Shown: piece after piece, positions 32,648-42,057 of the stretch | Layout of the letters: each line of letters starts with the position of its first letter | Numbering within the stretch: the first letter of the stretch is position 1 | Assembly: GCF_045055655.1 (NCBI RefSeq) | Contig: NZ_JBANFI010000001.1 | Span: 1-64,000, forward strand | DNA length: 64,000 nt | From: Marinospirillum alkalitolerans | Lineage (GTDB): Bacteria; Pseudomonadota; Gammaproteobacteria; Pseudomonadales; Halomonadaceae | Reading direction: 5' to 3' | Notes under the pieces: model-generated | Told to the model about the DNA's origin: nothing | What the model saw: only the letters and a program-made list of their open reading frames with translations | Database searches by the model: none | Translations under genes and position numbers: made by a program

Positions 32648-33682
32648 ATGAAAACTTTACCTTTATTGAAAAAATGCCGACAAGCCCTGCTGGGCGCCAC
32701 ACTGTTATTGGGCGCCAGTGCCGCTGCAGCTGTCACTGAACTGACTGTCTATACCGCTCTCGAATCTGATGATCTGCAAAAATATGCCCAGCGCTTTCAG
32801 CAGGCCAACCCAGATATACGTATACGTTGGGTGCGCGATTCCACCGGCGTAATGACCGCTCGCCTACTTGCAGAAAGAGACAATCCACGCGCTGATGTGA
32901 TCTGGGGCTTAGCGGCAACCAGTTTGCTGATTCTGGACGACGAAAATCTGCTCCACCCCTATGCGCCTCAAGGTGTCGAACTGCTAGAGCCGCGTTTTGT
33001 GAGCCAGCAGACACCGCCGACTTGGGTGGGGATGGATGCCTGGGTTGCTGCGATTTGCTACAACACCATCGAAGGTGCGCGTCGTGGTATCCCGCGTCCG
33101 ACCAGCTGGGAAGATCTCACGCGTCCTGAATACCGTGGTCAGGTGATTATGCCTAACCCGAGTTCTTCCGGCACTGGCTACCTGGATGTGGCGAGCTGGA
33201 TGCAGCTTTGGGGTGAAGAACAAGGCTGGGATTATATGGATCGCCTGCATCAGAATATCAGCCGCTATACCCACTCAGGTTCAGCCCCTTGTAATTTGGC
33301 TGCATCAGGTGAGGCGGTCGTCGGTGTGTCCTTTGCCTTCCGTGCTGCACGTCTGAAAACGCAGGGCGCACCTGTTGAAGTGGTCTTTCCTTCTGAAGGC
33401 CTAGGCTGGGATATGGAAGCCGCAGCGATAGTGCGTGGCACACCACGGCTTGAGGCAGCACAAAGACTGATGGATTGGGCGGTAACGCGTGAAGCGAATG
33501 AGCTCTATAACGAGGGCTATGCGGTGGTGGCCATGCCGGGAGTGGCGCAGCCCTTGCCTAACTATCCTACCGATATCATTGATCGCATGATTGATAACGA
33601 CTTTAGCTGGGCCGCATTGAACCGAGATCGTATTCTGCGCGAGTGGCAGCGCCGTTACGATGGTAAAACGGAACGTCGTTAA
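32648..33682 (+). CDS. Periplasmic binding protein of a 2-aminoethylphosphonate-type ABC transporter
   Basis: A 344-residue extracytoplasmic solute-binding protein: signal peptide (about 1–29, KKCRQALLGATLLLGASAAAA) followed by the ferric-iron/phosphonate-type binding fold (LTVYTALESDDLQKYAQRFQ, VRDSTGVMTARLLAERDNPRADVIWG, MPNPSSSGTGYLDVASW). The absence of a tyrosine pair typical of FbpA and the GntR/DMT neighbours favour an aminoethylphosphonate or organophosphate ligand over iron; this is inference. GGAGG precedes ATG 32648. It is the first gene of an operon and overlaps the operator palindrome in its leader. Confidence 0.82.
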   Translation: MKTLPLLKKCRQALLGATLLLGASAAAAVTELTVYTALESDDLQKYAQRFQQANPDIRIRWVRDSTGVMTARLLAERDNPRADVIWGLAATSLLILDDENLLHPYAPQGVELLEPRFVSQQTPPTWVGMDAWVAAICYNTIEGARRGIPRPTSWEDLTRPEYRGQVIMPNPSSSGTGYLDVASWMQLWGEEQGWDYMDRLHQNISRYTHSGSAPCNLAASGEAVVGVSFAFRAARLKTQGAPVEVVFPSEGLGWDMEAAAIVRGTPRLEAAQRLMDWAVTREANELYNEGYAVVAMPGVAQPLPNYPTDIIDRMIDNDFSWAALNRDRILREWQRRYDGKTERR

Positions 33683-33692
33683 GGAGAGACTG

Positions 33693-34805
33693 ATGAATGC
33701 GCTCAACCCTTCTTTTGCTTCGCTCCTTCAACCTGTCTCCAGCTGCTTGCAGCTGGAACAGATTGCCAAGCACTTTGGTGATTTTACCGCCCTGCACCAG
33801 ATCGACCTTCAGGTAGAAGAAGGTGAATTTATCTGCTTTCTTGGCCCTTCAGGCTGCGGAAAGACCACGCTTTTGCGTGCGATTGCTGGATTAGAACCAC
33901 AAAGTGCAGGTCGTATGTTGCAACAAGGGCGGGATATTACCCATCTACCGCCTGAGCAGCGCGACTTTGGCATCGTCTTTCAGTCCTATGCGCTCTTTCC
34001 CAATCTCAGCGTGTTTGACAATATTGCCTATGGATTGCGTAATCAGCGCCAGCCTAAAGCTCGGATTCAACAGCGAGTGCAAGAGCTGCTGGAGTTGATT
34101 GGCCTGGAAGCCGCAGTGCATCAGTTTCCAGCGCAGTTATCTGGCGGTCAGCAGCAGCGTGTGGCGCTGGCGCGTGCTTTGGCGACCGAGCCGAGCCTGC
34201 TCTTGCTTGATGAGCCTCTTTCTGCACTGGATGCCTGTGTGCGCGTACACCTGCGTCAGCAGCTCAAGAAGCTGCAGCGTGATCTAGGTGTCACCACGAT
34301 TATGGTGACCCATGATCAAGAAGAAGCACTGACACTGGCCGATCGTATTGTGGTGATGAATCAGGGCTGCATTGAGCAGATCGGGACGCCACAAGAGATC
34401 TATCAGCGTCCAGCCAATGCTTTTGTGGCCAGCTTTGTTGGGCGCATGAATCTGCTCACAGTGGAAGCCATCAGTGATCGGGCGATCAGGCTGGGTGAGC
34501 AGCAGATGGACCTGAATCGAGCGCATGGTGTTCCCGTGGGGGAGCAGGCTTGTTTAGCGATTCGCCCAGAAGCCATCCAGTTGCAACCTCCAACCGATCA
34601 GGTCGCCTATAGGCTGCAGGCTAGAGTCAATGAAGTGGAATTTCTCGGTGCTTTTGTCCGTCTGCATCTGGTTTTAACTCAGCATCAGGCGGAATTGCAG
34701 TTCGACCTGCCACTGGGGGTCGGTTGCACCTTTCAGCCGCAGACACGGCTCGACCTTTATTGGCCGCAAGATCAGCTGCAAGTCTTTGCTGGAGAAGCCA
34801 GATGA
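33693..34805 (+). CDS. ATP-binding subunit of the phosphonate-type ABC transporter
   Basis: A 370-residue ABC ATPase of the CUT1/spermidine/iron type: Walker A GPSGCGKT, Q-loop FQSYALFPN, signature LSGGQQQR, Walker B LLLLDEP, H-loop VTHDQEEA, and a C-terminal TOBE-like domain (about 270–370, LAIRPEAIQL). It energises uptake with the neighbouring binding protein and permease. AAGGAG precedes ATG 33693, 11 bp after the previous stop. Confidence 0.9.
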   Translation: MNALNPSFASLLQPVSSCLQLEQIAKHFGDFTALHQIDLQVEEGEFICFLGPSGCGKTTLLRAIAGLEPQSAGRMLQQGRDITHLPPEQRDFGIVFQSYALFPNLSVFDNIAYGLRNQRQPKARIQQRVQELLELIGLEAAVHQFPAQLSGGQQQRVALARALATEPSLLLLDEPLSALDACVRVHLRQQLKKLQRDLGVTTIMVTHDQEEALTLADRIVVMNQGCIEQIGTPQEIYQRPANAFVASFVGRMNLLTVEAISDRAIRLGEQQMDLNRAHGVPVGEQACLAIRPEAIQLQPPTDQVAYRLQARVNEVEFLGAFVRLHLVLTQHQAELQFDLPLGVGCTFQPQTRLDLYWPQDQLQVFAGEAR

Positions 34806-36514
34806 GTCGTCAGTCGCTGTCTTCTCCTTCTGCCATGCTGGGCACGATGCGGCTGACTTGGTTCAGTGAAAAAAGTCTGAGCCTGATGCTGCTTCTGCTG
34901 GCGCTGCTCTTGTTGCTTGTCGGTCTGGCCTTACCCCTGATGACCATGCTGAGCAAGAGTGTGCAGGATGCCAGTGGGCAATGGATAGGTTTGGCGAACT
35001 TCATTGATTACTTCACCACACCTGCCTTATCTCGCTCGATTTTCCAGTCATTTTTTGTTGCGATGACGACAACCCTGATCGTGGTCAGCTGCGCTTTTCT
35101 CTGTGCTTACGGCATCACGCGCACGCGCATGCTGGGTAAAAAGCTTTTTCGTGTGCTGGCGCTGCTGCCCATTCTTGCTCCCTCGTTGTTGCCTGCCATT
35201 AGTCTTGTGTATCTCTTCGGCAATCAGGGCTATATGAAGGGATTACTGGGTGATCAGAGCATCTATGGTCCGATCGGCATTATTATGGGGATGTGCTTTT
35301 GGATTTTTCCTCATGCGCTGATGATTCTGACCACGGCCATGGCCAATAGTGATGCACGCCTTTATGAGGCAGCGCGAGCGTTGAAAACCCCCAGCTGGCG
35401 CACTTTTCTGACGCTGACTCTGCCTGGTGTCCGTTACGGCCTGATTTCCTGCGCCTTTGTGGTCTTTACGTTGGCCATCACGGATTTTGGTGTGCCGGCC
35501 GTGATTGGCGGTCATTACAATGTACTGGCTACGGATATTTATCGTCAGGTGGTGGGTCAGCAGAATTTCCAGATGGGGGCTGTCGTGAGTGTGGTGTTGC
35601 TGATCCCCGCGGTGCTGGCTTTTATCGCCGATCGCTGGGTACAGAAAAAACAGCAGGCCAGCCTGACATCTCGTGCTGTGCCTTACCAGCCTGAATCACG
35701 GCCGTGGATAGACGGTTTTTTCACTGTTTTTTGTTTTGCGATGGTTGGCATTATTCTGCTGGTTATAGGGACGGCGATCTACGCCTCGCTGATTCAGTTC
35801 TGGCCCTACAATCTGAGCTGGACCTTGCAGCATTATCAATTCAGTGGTTTGGCCGGAGGGGGCTGGGAGGCTTGGAGTAACTCACTCAAAATGGCTTTCA
35901 GTGTGGCGCTGATCGGTACCTTGTTTATCTTTACAACGGCTTGGATGATCGAGAAAACCCGCGACTTTGCGCCCTTGCGCCAGTCTTTGCATTTGATGGC
36001 CATGTTGCCGATGGCGGTGCCGGGTATGGTGCTCGGTTTGGCCTATATCTTCTTTTTTAATCATCCGCTGAACCCGCTGAATATCCTGTATGGCACGCTG
36101 GCGCTACTGGTGCTGAATACCCTGGTGCATTTTTATACCGTCTGCCACATCACTTCCATCACGGCGTTAAAGCAACTGGATCGTGAGTTTGAATCTGTAG
36201 GGGCGTCACTGAAGGTGCCCTTTTGGAAAACTTATCGGCGTGTCACCTTGCCAGTTTCCTTACCCGCTGTGTTGGATATTTCGGTTTACTTATTTGTGAA
36301 TGCGATGACCACGGTTTCAGCCGTCATCTTTCTCTATGGCCCAGAAACACGTATGGCGTCGGTGGCTGTTTTGCATCTCGATGAAGCCGGTTATTTTGCG
36401 CAGGCCGCCGCGATGGCGGTGTTGATTCTGCTGACTTCCTTGGTGGTGAAGCTGCTGCATGCGTTAGGCAGTCATCTTCTGCTCAGTCGAGGTCAGGCAT
36501 GGCGTCAAGCATGA
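34802..36514 (+). CDS. Fused two-domain permease of the phosphonate-type ABC transporter
   Basis: A 570-residue permease containing two six-helix BPD-transport modules in one chain (about 20–300 and 320–565), each with its EAA loop (ARLYEAARALKTPSWRTFLTLTLPGVR and DREFESVGASLKVPFWKTYRRVTLPVSLP). Fused permeases of this length are typical of the PhnU2-type aminoethylphosphonate systems and of FbpB iron systems. ATG 34802 overlaps the ATPase stop as ATGA, indicating translational coupling. Confidence 0.88.
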   Translation: MSRQSLSSPSAMLGTMRLTWFSEKSLSLMLLLLALLLLLVGLALPLMTMLSKSVQDASGQWIGLANFIDYFTTPALSRSIFQSFFVAMTTTLIVVSCAFLCAYGITRTRMLGKKLFRVLALLPILAPSLLPAISLVYLFGNQGYMKGLLGDQSIYGPIGIIMGMCFWIFPHALMILTTAMANSDARLYEAARALKTPSWRTFLTLTLPGVRYGLISCAFVVFTLAITDFGVPAVIGGHYNVLATDIYRQVVGQQNFQMGAVVSVVLLIPAVLAFIADRWVQKKQQASLTSRAVPYQPESRPWIDGFFTVFCFAMVGIILLVIGTAIYASLIQFWPYNLSWTLQHYQFSGLAGGGWEAWSNSLKMAFSVALIGTLFIFTTAWMIEKTRDFAPLRQSLHLMAMLPMAVPGMVLGLAYIFFFNHPLNPLNILYGTLALLVLNTLVHFYTVCHITSITALKQLDREFESVGASLKVPFWKTYRRVTLPVSLPAVLDISVYLFVNAMTTVSAVIFLYGPETRMASVAVLHLDEAGYFAQAAAMAVLILLTSLVVKLLHALGSHLLLSRGQAWRQA

Positions 36515-36545
36515 TGGTGGGTGGCGTTAGGCTGGAGCTTCCAGT

Positions 36546-37439
36546 ATGACCAGTCTTGCTGTGGCGCTGGTGCTCTGCTCAGCGGCGATGCATGCAGGTT
36601 GGAACCTGCTCGGTAAGGGGCAGGCTCCATCGCTGGCTTTTTTCACCCTTGCCCTATTCAGCGGTGGGTTGATCTTTGCGCCTTCACTGTTTTGGCAGCC
36701 TGATTATGTTGCCTTGCCTGCTCTTTTCTGGTGGTGGCTGCTGCTTTCTGGTTTTTTTCAGGCTATCTATCTGGCCGGACTGGCCTGGGCTTATGCGCGT
36801 GGTGCGGTCAGTGTGCTCTATCCCTTAGCCCGGGCTTTGCCAGTGCTGCTGGTTCCTCTCGTTGGCTGGCTATTGCTGGAGGCCGTGTTTTTAGTTGCAC
36901 GCCAGTGGGTGGCGCTCGTGATGATCGTGCTGGCCAGTTTGCTGCTGCCTTTTGTGCGCCTTAAGGATATTCGCTTACGCCACTATTGGACTCCCGCTCT
37001 GGGTTTTGCGCTCTTGGCTGCACTGGGGACAACAGGCTATACCCTCGTGGACCAGCGAGCGATGCAGCTGATGAACCAGCAGCTAGGCCAGCCAGTGGTT
37101 TCTTCTGTGCATTATATGGTGTTGCAGGCCTGGTTCTCTCTGCTGTGGATGCTGCCTGTTGTCTGGTGGATGCCCAGTGAAAAGCGCGCACTCAGTCAGC
37201 TCTGGGGAGGCCAGAAAAGAGGCTTTATCACCGCAGGCGTGTTGGTTTTAGGCACCTATGGTTTCGTGTTGTTGGCGATGACGATGACCGATCAAGTCAG
37301 CATGATCGTGGCACTACGTCAGGCTTCGATTCCCTTAGGTGCGCTAGGTGGAATGATGCTGTTTAAAGAATCACTGAGCCCTTTAAAGCTAGCGGCTTTG
37401 GTGTTGATGACCTCAGGCTTGATTGTGATGACCTTTTAA
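36546..37439 (+). CDS. DMT/EamA-superfamily membrane protein linked to phosphonate-type operons
   Basis: A 297-residue protein with ten predicted helices arranged as two EamA-like halves (AMHAGWNLLGKGQAPSLAF and ALGTTGYTLVDQRAMQL at equivalent places; last helix LAALVLMTSGLIVMTF). A family of this type is known beside phosphonate-catabolism operons in Vibrio and Pseudomonas. GGAG precedes ATG 36546, 32 bp after the permease. It might export a product or take up a metabolite of the same pathway. Confidence 0.8.
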   Translation: MTSLAVALVLCSAAMHAGWNLLGKGQAPSLAFFTLALFSGGLIFAPSLFWQPDYVALPALFWWWLLLSGFFQAIYLAGLAWAYARGAVSVLYPLARALPVLLVPLVGWLLLEAVFLVARQWVALVMIVLASLLLPFVRLKDIRLRHYWTPALGFALLAALGTTGYTLVDQRAMQLMNQQLGQPVVSSVHYMVLQAWFSLLWMLPVVWWMPSEKRALSQLWGGQKRGFITAGVLVLGTYGFVLLAMTMTDQVSMIVALRQASIPLGALGGMMLFKESLSPLKLAALVLMTSGLIVMTF

Positions 37440-37450
37440 TTGGAGAGGCT

Positions 37451-38227
37451 ATGTCTCTAAAAATGCCCGTTGTTCCTGCTGCTACACCCGCTGTATCTCT
37501 CGCGATTTTTGATCTGGATCACACTCTTCTGGCTGCGGATAGCTCACAAAGTTGGGCTGAAGAAATGCAGCGTCTTGGCTGGATTGACGATCAGCAGTTC
37601 TGGCCTCAGCATCAGGCCATGATGCGCGAATATGAACAGGGTGATTTGGATATGCTCGCTTATCTGCGCCTGAATCTTTCCCCGCTCAAGGGGCGATCGA
37701 TAGATGAAGTGCAACATGCGGCCAATCACTTGGTGCACCAGCAGCTGATTCAACAGATTTATCCAGCAGCCTATGCACTCTTGGACTGGCACCGCCAACA
37801 AGGCCATATTTTGCTGTTGATTTCAGCCAGTGAAGATTTTTTGGTACAGCCTTTGGCTGATCATCTGGGCTTTGATGCGGTACTGGCGATTCAACTGTTG
37901 AGTGAGCATCAGCGCTATACCGGTCAGGTGGCGCTGCCTTTAAGCTATCAACAAGGCAAGATTGAGCGCCTGCAAAGCTGGCTAGCAGAGCAAAAACTGA
38001 CAGTCCAGCGCAGCTGGTTTTACAGTGATTCGCACAATGACTTGCCCTTGTTAGAGTGGGTGGACGAGCCTCGTCCAGTCAATGCGAACCCACGACTGAG
38101 TCAAGCTGCTGCGGCTCGCGGTTGGATAGTCCAGACCTTGGCTCCCCTGCATCCGAGTTGCCCGTCTCACTCACCCGCAACGCACTTTAACTCGGCGGAT
38201 CGATCACCCCTTGCAAGGAATTGTTGA
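37451..38227 (+). CDS. HAD-superfamily IB phosphatase
   Basis: A 258-residue phosphoserine-phosphatase-like HAD enzyme. Motif I is IFDLDHTLL (nucleophile Asp21, acid Asp23), motif II is LLLISAS, motif III Lys is in YQQGKIERLQ and motif IV is YSDSHNDLPLL. The helical cap between motifs I and II is of C1 type. Its place at the end of a phosphonate-type uptake operon suggests it dephosphorylates an imported or derived organophosphate; the classical phosphonatase PhnX is a different HAD branch and is not present here. GGAGAGG precedes ATG 37451. Its last 41 bp overlap the opposite-strand oxygenase gene. Confidence 0.85.
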   Translation: MSLKMPVVPAATPAVSLAIFDLDHTLLAADSSQSWAEEMQRLGWIDDQQFWPQHQAMMREYEQGDLDMLAYLRLNLSPLKGRSIDEVQHAANHLVHQQLIQQIYPAAYALLDWHRQQGHILLLISASEDFLVQPLADHLGFDAVLAIQLLSEHQRYTGQVALPLSYQQGKIERLQSWLAEQKLTVQRSWFYSDSHNDLPLLEWVDEPRPVNANPRLSQAAAARGWIVQTLAPLHPSCPSHSPATHFNSADRSPLARNC

Positions 38228-38903
38228 TCCGAAACCAGCCCGCAATGCTGGCACGCTCTGCTTGTGTGGGCAGTACCTCATGCGGCAGGTGCTCAGATAA
38301 AAAGCAGACCAGCGTGCCCGCTTGTGGTGGCACATCGAGCAAGGGCTGCTGAGTTTCAGGATCGTACAGGCGCATCTCTCCAGCATCTTTTTCCTGCCAG
38401 TTGGCGTTCAAATAGAGCACCGTGGTGACTACGCGGTTAGAGCGCCCACGAAAACTATCCACATGCTTTTTATAAAAGCTGCCCGGTGGGTAGAGTGCAT
38501 AGTGGCACTCGTATTCAAAGAGCCCTAAAAAAAGCTCACGATTGAGCGTGTCTTTGAGTTCACGCATCAAGGCTAGATAAGTGCGTTGTGCTGGGGTGGC
38601 CCCATCCAGCCAATGGGTCAGATCGCCGCGCACTGTTTCTGCATGCAGATGCTGCTGGCCTCGACCTATGCCCGCCGGTGCCAGCGCCTGCTGTTGTCGC
38701 AGCTGCTGTAAATCAGCATACAAATCAGCACACAAGGCTGCTGGCAGATAGTTGGGAGCCACAAACCACTGCTGTGCCACCAGCCCATCTATAAGCTGAT
38801 CAAAACAGATGCTATTCTCTTGCGCAGCCGGTGCGAGAAGATCAGGACGAGGCGGATTCAGCTGCGCCAGATGTTGGGCTGTTGAAAGCAGATGGCGGTT
38901 CAC
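38187..38903 (-). CDS. 2-oxoglutarate/Fe(II) oxygenase (prolyl-4-hydroxylase-like)
   Basis: A 238-residue dioxygenase of the SM-20/P4H type. The iron ligands are His147 and Asp149 (KKHVDSF) and His208 (LPHEVLP), with Arg218 in ERASIAGWFR for 2-oxoglutarate; the phrase YALYPPGSFYKKHVDSFRGRSNRVVTTVLYLN is typical of bacterial members. The start is GTG 38903 with AAAGGA at good spacing; the frame is open upstream to 39047 without similarity. The target is unknown; members hydroxylate proteins (for example elongation factor Tu in Pseudomonas) or small molecules. It is convergent with the HAD gene and divergent from glnE. Confidence 0.85.
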   Translation of the reverse strand: MNRHLLSTAQHLAQLNPPRPDLLAPAAQENSICFDQLIDGLVAQQWFVAPNYLPAALCADLYADLQQLRQQQALAPAGIGRGQQHLHAETVRGDLTHWLDGATPAQRTYLALMRELKDTLNRELFLGLFEYECHYALYPPGSFYKKHVDSFRGRSNRVVTTVLYLNANWQEKDAGEMRLYDPETQQPLLDVPPQAGTLVCFLSEHLPHEVLPTQAERASIAGWFRINNSLQGVIDPPS

Positions 38904-39020
38904 TTTTATTCCTTTCAGCACATGCGATGGAGCCCGTGGAATACAGGCGCCAGAGTGGCGAAGTAGAGCATAAAGTCGTTTGCTGCACCAGCAGGCGACA
39001 TCAAGAATATGGAGGCTTCG

Positions 39021-42008
39021 ATGGTATTTCAGCAAGCAGATCTGCACGCTTTTCCTCGTGAGTTACAGCCGCTGGCGCAAGAGCAGCGAATGCGTCTGAC
39101 GGATGCACTTGAGCGTGCTGATCATCTGGCGCAGATGCAGCAGCGGCCTTTACCTTCTACAGCCTACCAGAAGCTCAGTGCCACTCAGCAGCAGGCGTGG
39201 TGGCGTTGCCTGATCACCAGTGATGCGGCTTTAACCCTTGTGGAGCGAGATGTTCACCATGTGCTGCAACTCTCAGAAGCCGAGCTGAAACGCCCCTATC
39301 AACGGCAGGATTATCAGCGCTGGCTGGCTGAGTTGATCGAGCAAGAAGCGACAGGTGAGATCCAGGACGAGCCGAGTCTGCACCGTCTGCTGCGGCGTTT
39401 TCGTGCTGTGGCACTGCTGCGCCTACTGTGGCGCGATGCCAATCTGATCAGTCCACCTGATGCAGCGGCTCGCCATGCGGTATGGCAAACAGCGGCCGAA
39501 ATGAGCCATCTGGCCAGCGTCTGTGTGGAAGCCGCGCTGAGCTGGTTGGAAGACCACTATGCCCCAGCCTGGGGCCGTCCTTATCCGCGTGCAACTCAGC
39601 TTGAGCAGGTGCAATCAGGTGCCGTGGCGCCGCTGCGTTTAGTGGTGCTGGGGATGGGCAAGCTGGGGGCGGGCGAGCTGAATCTCTCTTCTGATATTGA
39701 TTTGATTTTTGCCTTTGCTGAGGGAGGCGAAACCCTTGGCGGGCGGCGTTCTTTTGATCATCAAGAATACTTTACCCGCTTGGGGCAGAAGTTGATCGCC
39801 GCACTGGATCAGACCACGGCAGACGGACAGGTGTTTCGTGTTGATATGCGCCTGCGCCCTTATGGTGATGCCGGTGCTCTGGCGCTGAGTTTTAATGCCT
39901 TGTTGGAATACTACCAGGATCAAGGGCGAGACTGGGAACGCTATGCGATGATCAAAGCGGCGGTACTGGCCGGAGATCAGCAGGCTGGCGCTGAACTGCT
40001 GGCGCGGCTCAATCCTTTTGTTTATCGGCGCTATGTTGATTTCAGCGCGATTGAATCACTGCGTGCGATGAAAGCGATGATCAATCGTGAAGTCAAACGC
40101 AAGGGGTTGGAGCAAAACATCAAACTTGGGCGTGGTGGTATCCGCGAAATCGAATTTATTACTCAAGTCTTCCAGCTGATTCGGGGCGGGCGTGATCGAG
40201 AGCTGCAAGAAACCTCGATTCGGCGCGTGGTGCCCTTACTGGCCGATTTGGGCCTGCTGCCCCAGCCTGTCACCCAAGAGCTGTTAATGGACTATGCCCA
40301 GCTGCGTGATCTTGAGCATGCACTGCAAGGGCTGGCTGATCGCCAGACGCAGGATTTACCCCAGGACCCACTCACCCAAGCCCGCATTGCGCTGCGTTGT
40401 GGCGATGCTGATTGGGAGGCATTGATCCAGCGTCTAGATGCCTTGCGTGAGCGGGTGCGTCAGCATTTTGATGCCGTGATTGCTGATCCGGATGAAGCGC
40501 CAGAAGAAGAGGAAGAGGGGTTAGCCAGCTTGTGGCCAGCAGAGTGCGAGACCGCCGCTGCCGAAGCGATTCTGGCTGAGCAAGGCTTTGCTGATCCTGC
40601 CGCCAGTTGGCAGCGGATACAAGGCTTTTACTTCAGTCGAGCAGTGGCGAACATGCAGGCGATCGGTCGCCAGCGACTGGATGCCTTGATGCCCCAATGG
40701 TTACTGGCTGTCAGTGAGACGGATGCGCCGGATCTCGCGCTTGAACGTAGCCTGTGGCTGATTGAGGCCGTATTGCGCCGCACGGCTTATCTGCTCTTGT
40801 TAACTGAAAATCCGCAAGCGCTCAAACAGCTGGTCGGCTTGTGCGCCACCAGCGCATGGATGGCAGAACAGCTAGCGAAGATGCCGATTCTACTCGATGA
40901 GCTGCTCACACCCGCCACTCTGTATAGCCCAGCAGATAAAGCCCGCCTGCGTGATGAACTGCGTCAGCACCTATGCCGGATTCCAGAAGAAGACACCGAA
41001 AGCCTGATGGAAGCGGTACGCTACTTTCGCCATGCCAATGTGTTAAGGGTTGCGGCCTCTGATCTGGTGGCCCAGCGTCCACTGATGAAGGTCAGTGATT
41101 ACCTCACCTTTATTGCTGAAGTGCTGCTTGAGCAGGTGCTGCACTTTGTCTGGCGTGATCTAACCCAGCGTTATGGTCATCCACTGCTGGATACAGGCGA
41201 GGTCGCCCAGACCGGCTTTATTGTGCTCGGCTATGGCAAGTTGGGCGGTATCGAGCTGGGCTATGGCTCGGATTTGGATCTGGTCTTTTTGCATCAGGGC
41301 CACCCAGTGCAAGGCACAACAGGCAAGAAATCCTTGGACTCCAGTACGTTTTATAGCCGTCTGGGGCAGAAGATGATTCATTGGCTGACCGCTTTGACAC
41401 CCTCAGGCCAACTCTATGAGGTGGATATGCGCCTGCGGCCTTCCGGCAATGCAGGTTTGCTGGTTTCCAGCCTCAAAGCCTTTGGCGAATACCAGCGTCA
41501 GCAGGCCTGGACCTGGGAGCATCAGGCGCTGGTGCGCGCCCGCGTAGTTGCAGGTGATCCAGCTTTGGCCGCCCGCTTTGAAGCTGAACGCGCCGCCATT
41601 TTGAGTCAACGACGCGATCTTGAGCAGCTCAAACAGCAGGTTTTGGAGATGCGCGATAAAATGCGCCGTCATTTAGGTGGCAAAACAGACACTGAGTTTC
41701 ATCTTAAGCAGGATGCCGGTGGGATAGTCGATATTGAATTTATTGTCCAGTATGCCGTGCTGGCCTATAGCTGCGATCATCCGCGCCTGCTGACCTATAC
41801 CGACAATATGCGCATTTTGGATGAGCTGGCCGCAACAGGCTTGCTGCCAATAGACACAGTACAGGCCTTGCAGCAGGCTTATCTGGCTTACCGTCAGGCC
41901 ACGCATCAGGCCGCGCTACGCAAAACCAGCAGCCTTGTTGAGGCCGCACCTTGGCAAGCCCAGCGCGAGCTGGTCATTCAAGTGTGGCATCAGTTATTGG
42001 GTGGTTGA
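39021..42008 (+). CDS. glnE: Bifunctional glutamine synthetase adenylyltransferase/adenylyl-removing enzyme
   Basis: A 995-residue protein with two nucleotidyltransferase domains in tandem: the N-terminal adenylyl-removing half with GELNLSSDIDLIFAF and the C-terminal adenylyltransferase half with GGIELGYGSDLDLVFLH, each followed by DMRLRPYG/DMRLRPSG. It adds and removes AMP on glutamine synthetase in response to PII and glutamine. ATG 39021 is preceded by GGAGG; an upstream in-frame ATG at 39009 overlaps that site and is less likely. Length matches the family. Confidence 0.95.
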   Translation: MVFQQADLHAFPRELQPLAQEQRMRLTDALERADHLAQMQQRPLPSTAYQKLSATQQQAWWRCLITSDAALTLVERDVHHVLQLSEAELKRPYQRQDYQRWLAELIEQEATGEIQDEPSLHRLLRRFRAVALLRLLWRDANLISPPDAAARHAVWQTAAEMSHLASVCVEAALSWLEDHYAPAWGRPYPRATQLEQVQSGAVAPLRLVVLGMGKLGAGELNLSSDIDLIFAFAEGGETLGGRRSFDHQEYFTRLGQKLIAALDQTTADGQVFRVDMRLRPYGDAGALALSFNALLEYYQDQGRDWERYAMIKAAVLAGDQQAGAELLARLNPFVYRRYVDFSAIESLRAMKAMINREVKRKGLEQNIKLGRGGIREIEFITQVFQLIRGGRDRELQETSIRRVVPLLADLGLLPQPVTQELLMDYAQLRDLEHALQGLADRQTQDLPQDPLTQARIALRCGDADWEALIQRLDALRERVRQHFDAVIADPDEAPEEEEEGLASLWPAECETAAAEAILAEQGFADPAASWQRIQGFYFSRAVANMQAIGRQRLDALMPQWLLAVSETDAPDLALERSLWLIEAVLRRTAYLLLLTENPQALKQLVGLCATSAWMAEQLAKMPILLDELLTPATLYSPADKARLRDELRQHLCRIPEEDTESLMEAVRYFRHANVLRVAASDLVAQRPLMKVSDYLTFIAEVLLEQVLHFVWRDLTQRYGHPLLDTGEVAQTGFIVLGYGKLGGIELGYGSDLDLVFLHQGHPVQGTTGKKSLDSSTFYSRLGQKMIHWLTALTPSGQLYEVDMRLRPSGNAGLLVSSLKAFGEYQRQQAWTWEHQALVRARVVAGDPALAARFEAERAAILSQRRDLEQLKQQVLEMRDKMRRHLGGKTDTEFHLKQDAGGIVDIEFIVQYAVLAYSCDHPRLLTYTDNMRILDELAATGLLPIDTVQALQQAYLAYRQATHQAALRKTSSLVEAAPWQAQRELVIQVWHQLLGG

Positions 42009-42057
42009 GCGCAAAAAATGGATCGATTGTTGAGGCTGAGGTTTTTCTACAGCCTCG

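Noticed and set aside
32648..36514. Ferric iron (FbpABC) transporter
   Set aside because: Architecture fits, but the linked UTRA regulator, DMT protein and phosphatase, and no iron-regulator box seen, favour an organophosphorus ligand. Not fully excluded.
38187..38903. 2OG oxygenase as PhnY of a phosphonate pathway
   Set aside because: PhnY belongs to the PhyH-type oxygenases; this protein has the SM-20/P4H pattern and no PhnZ partner is present.
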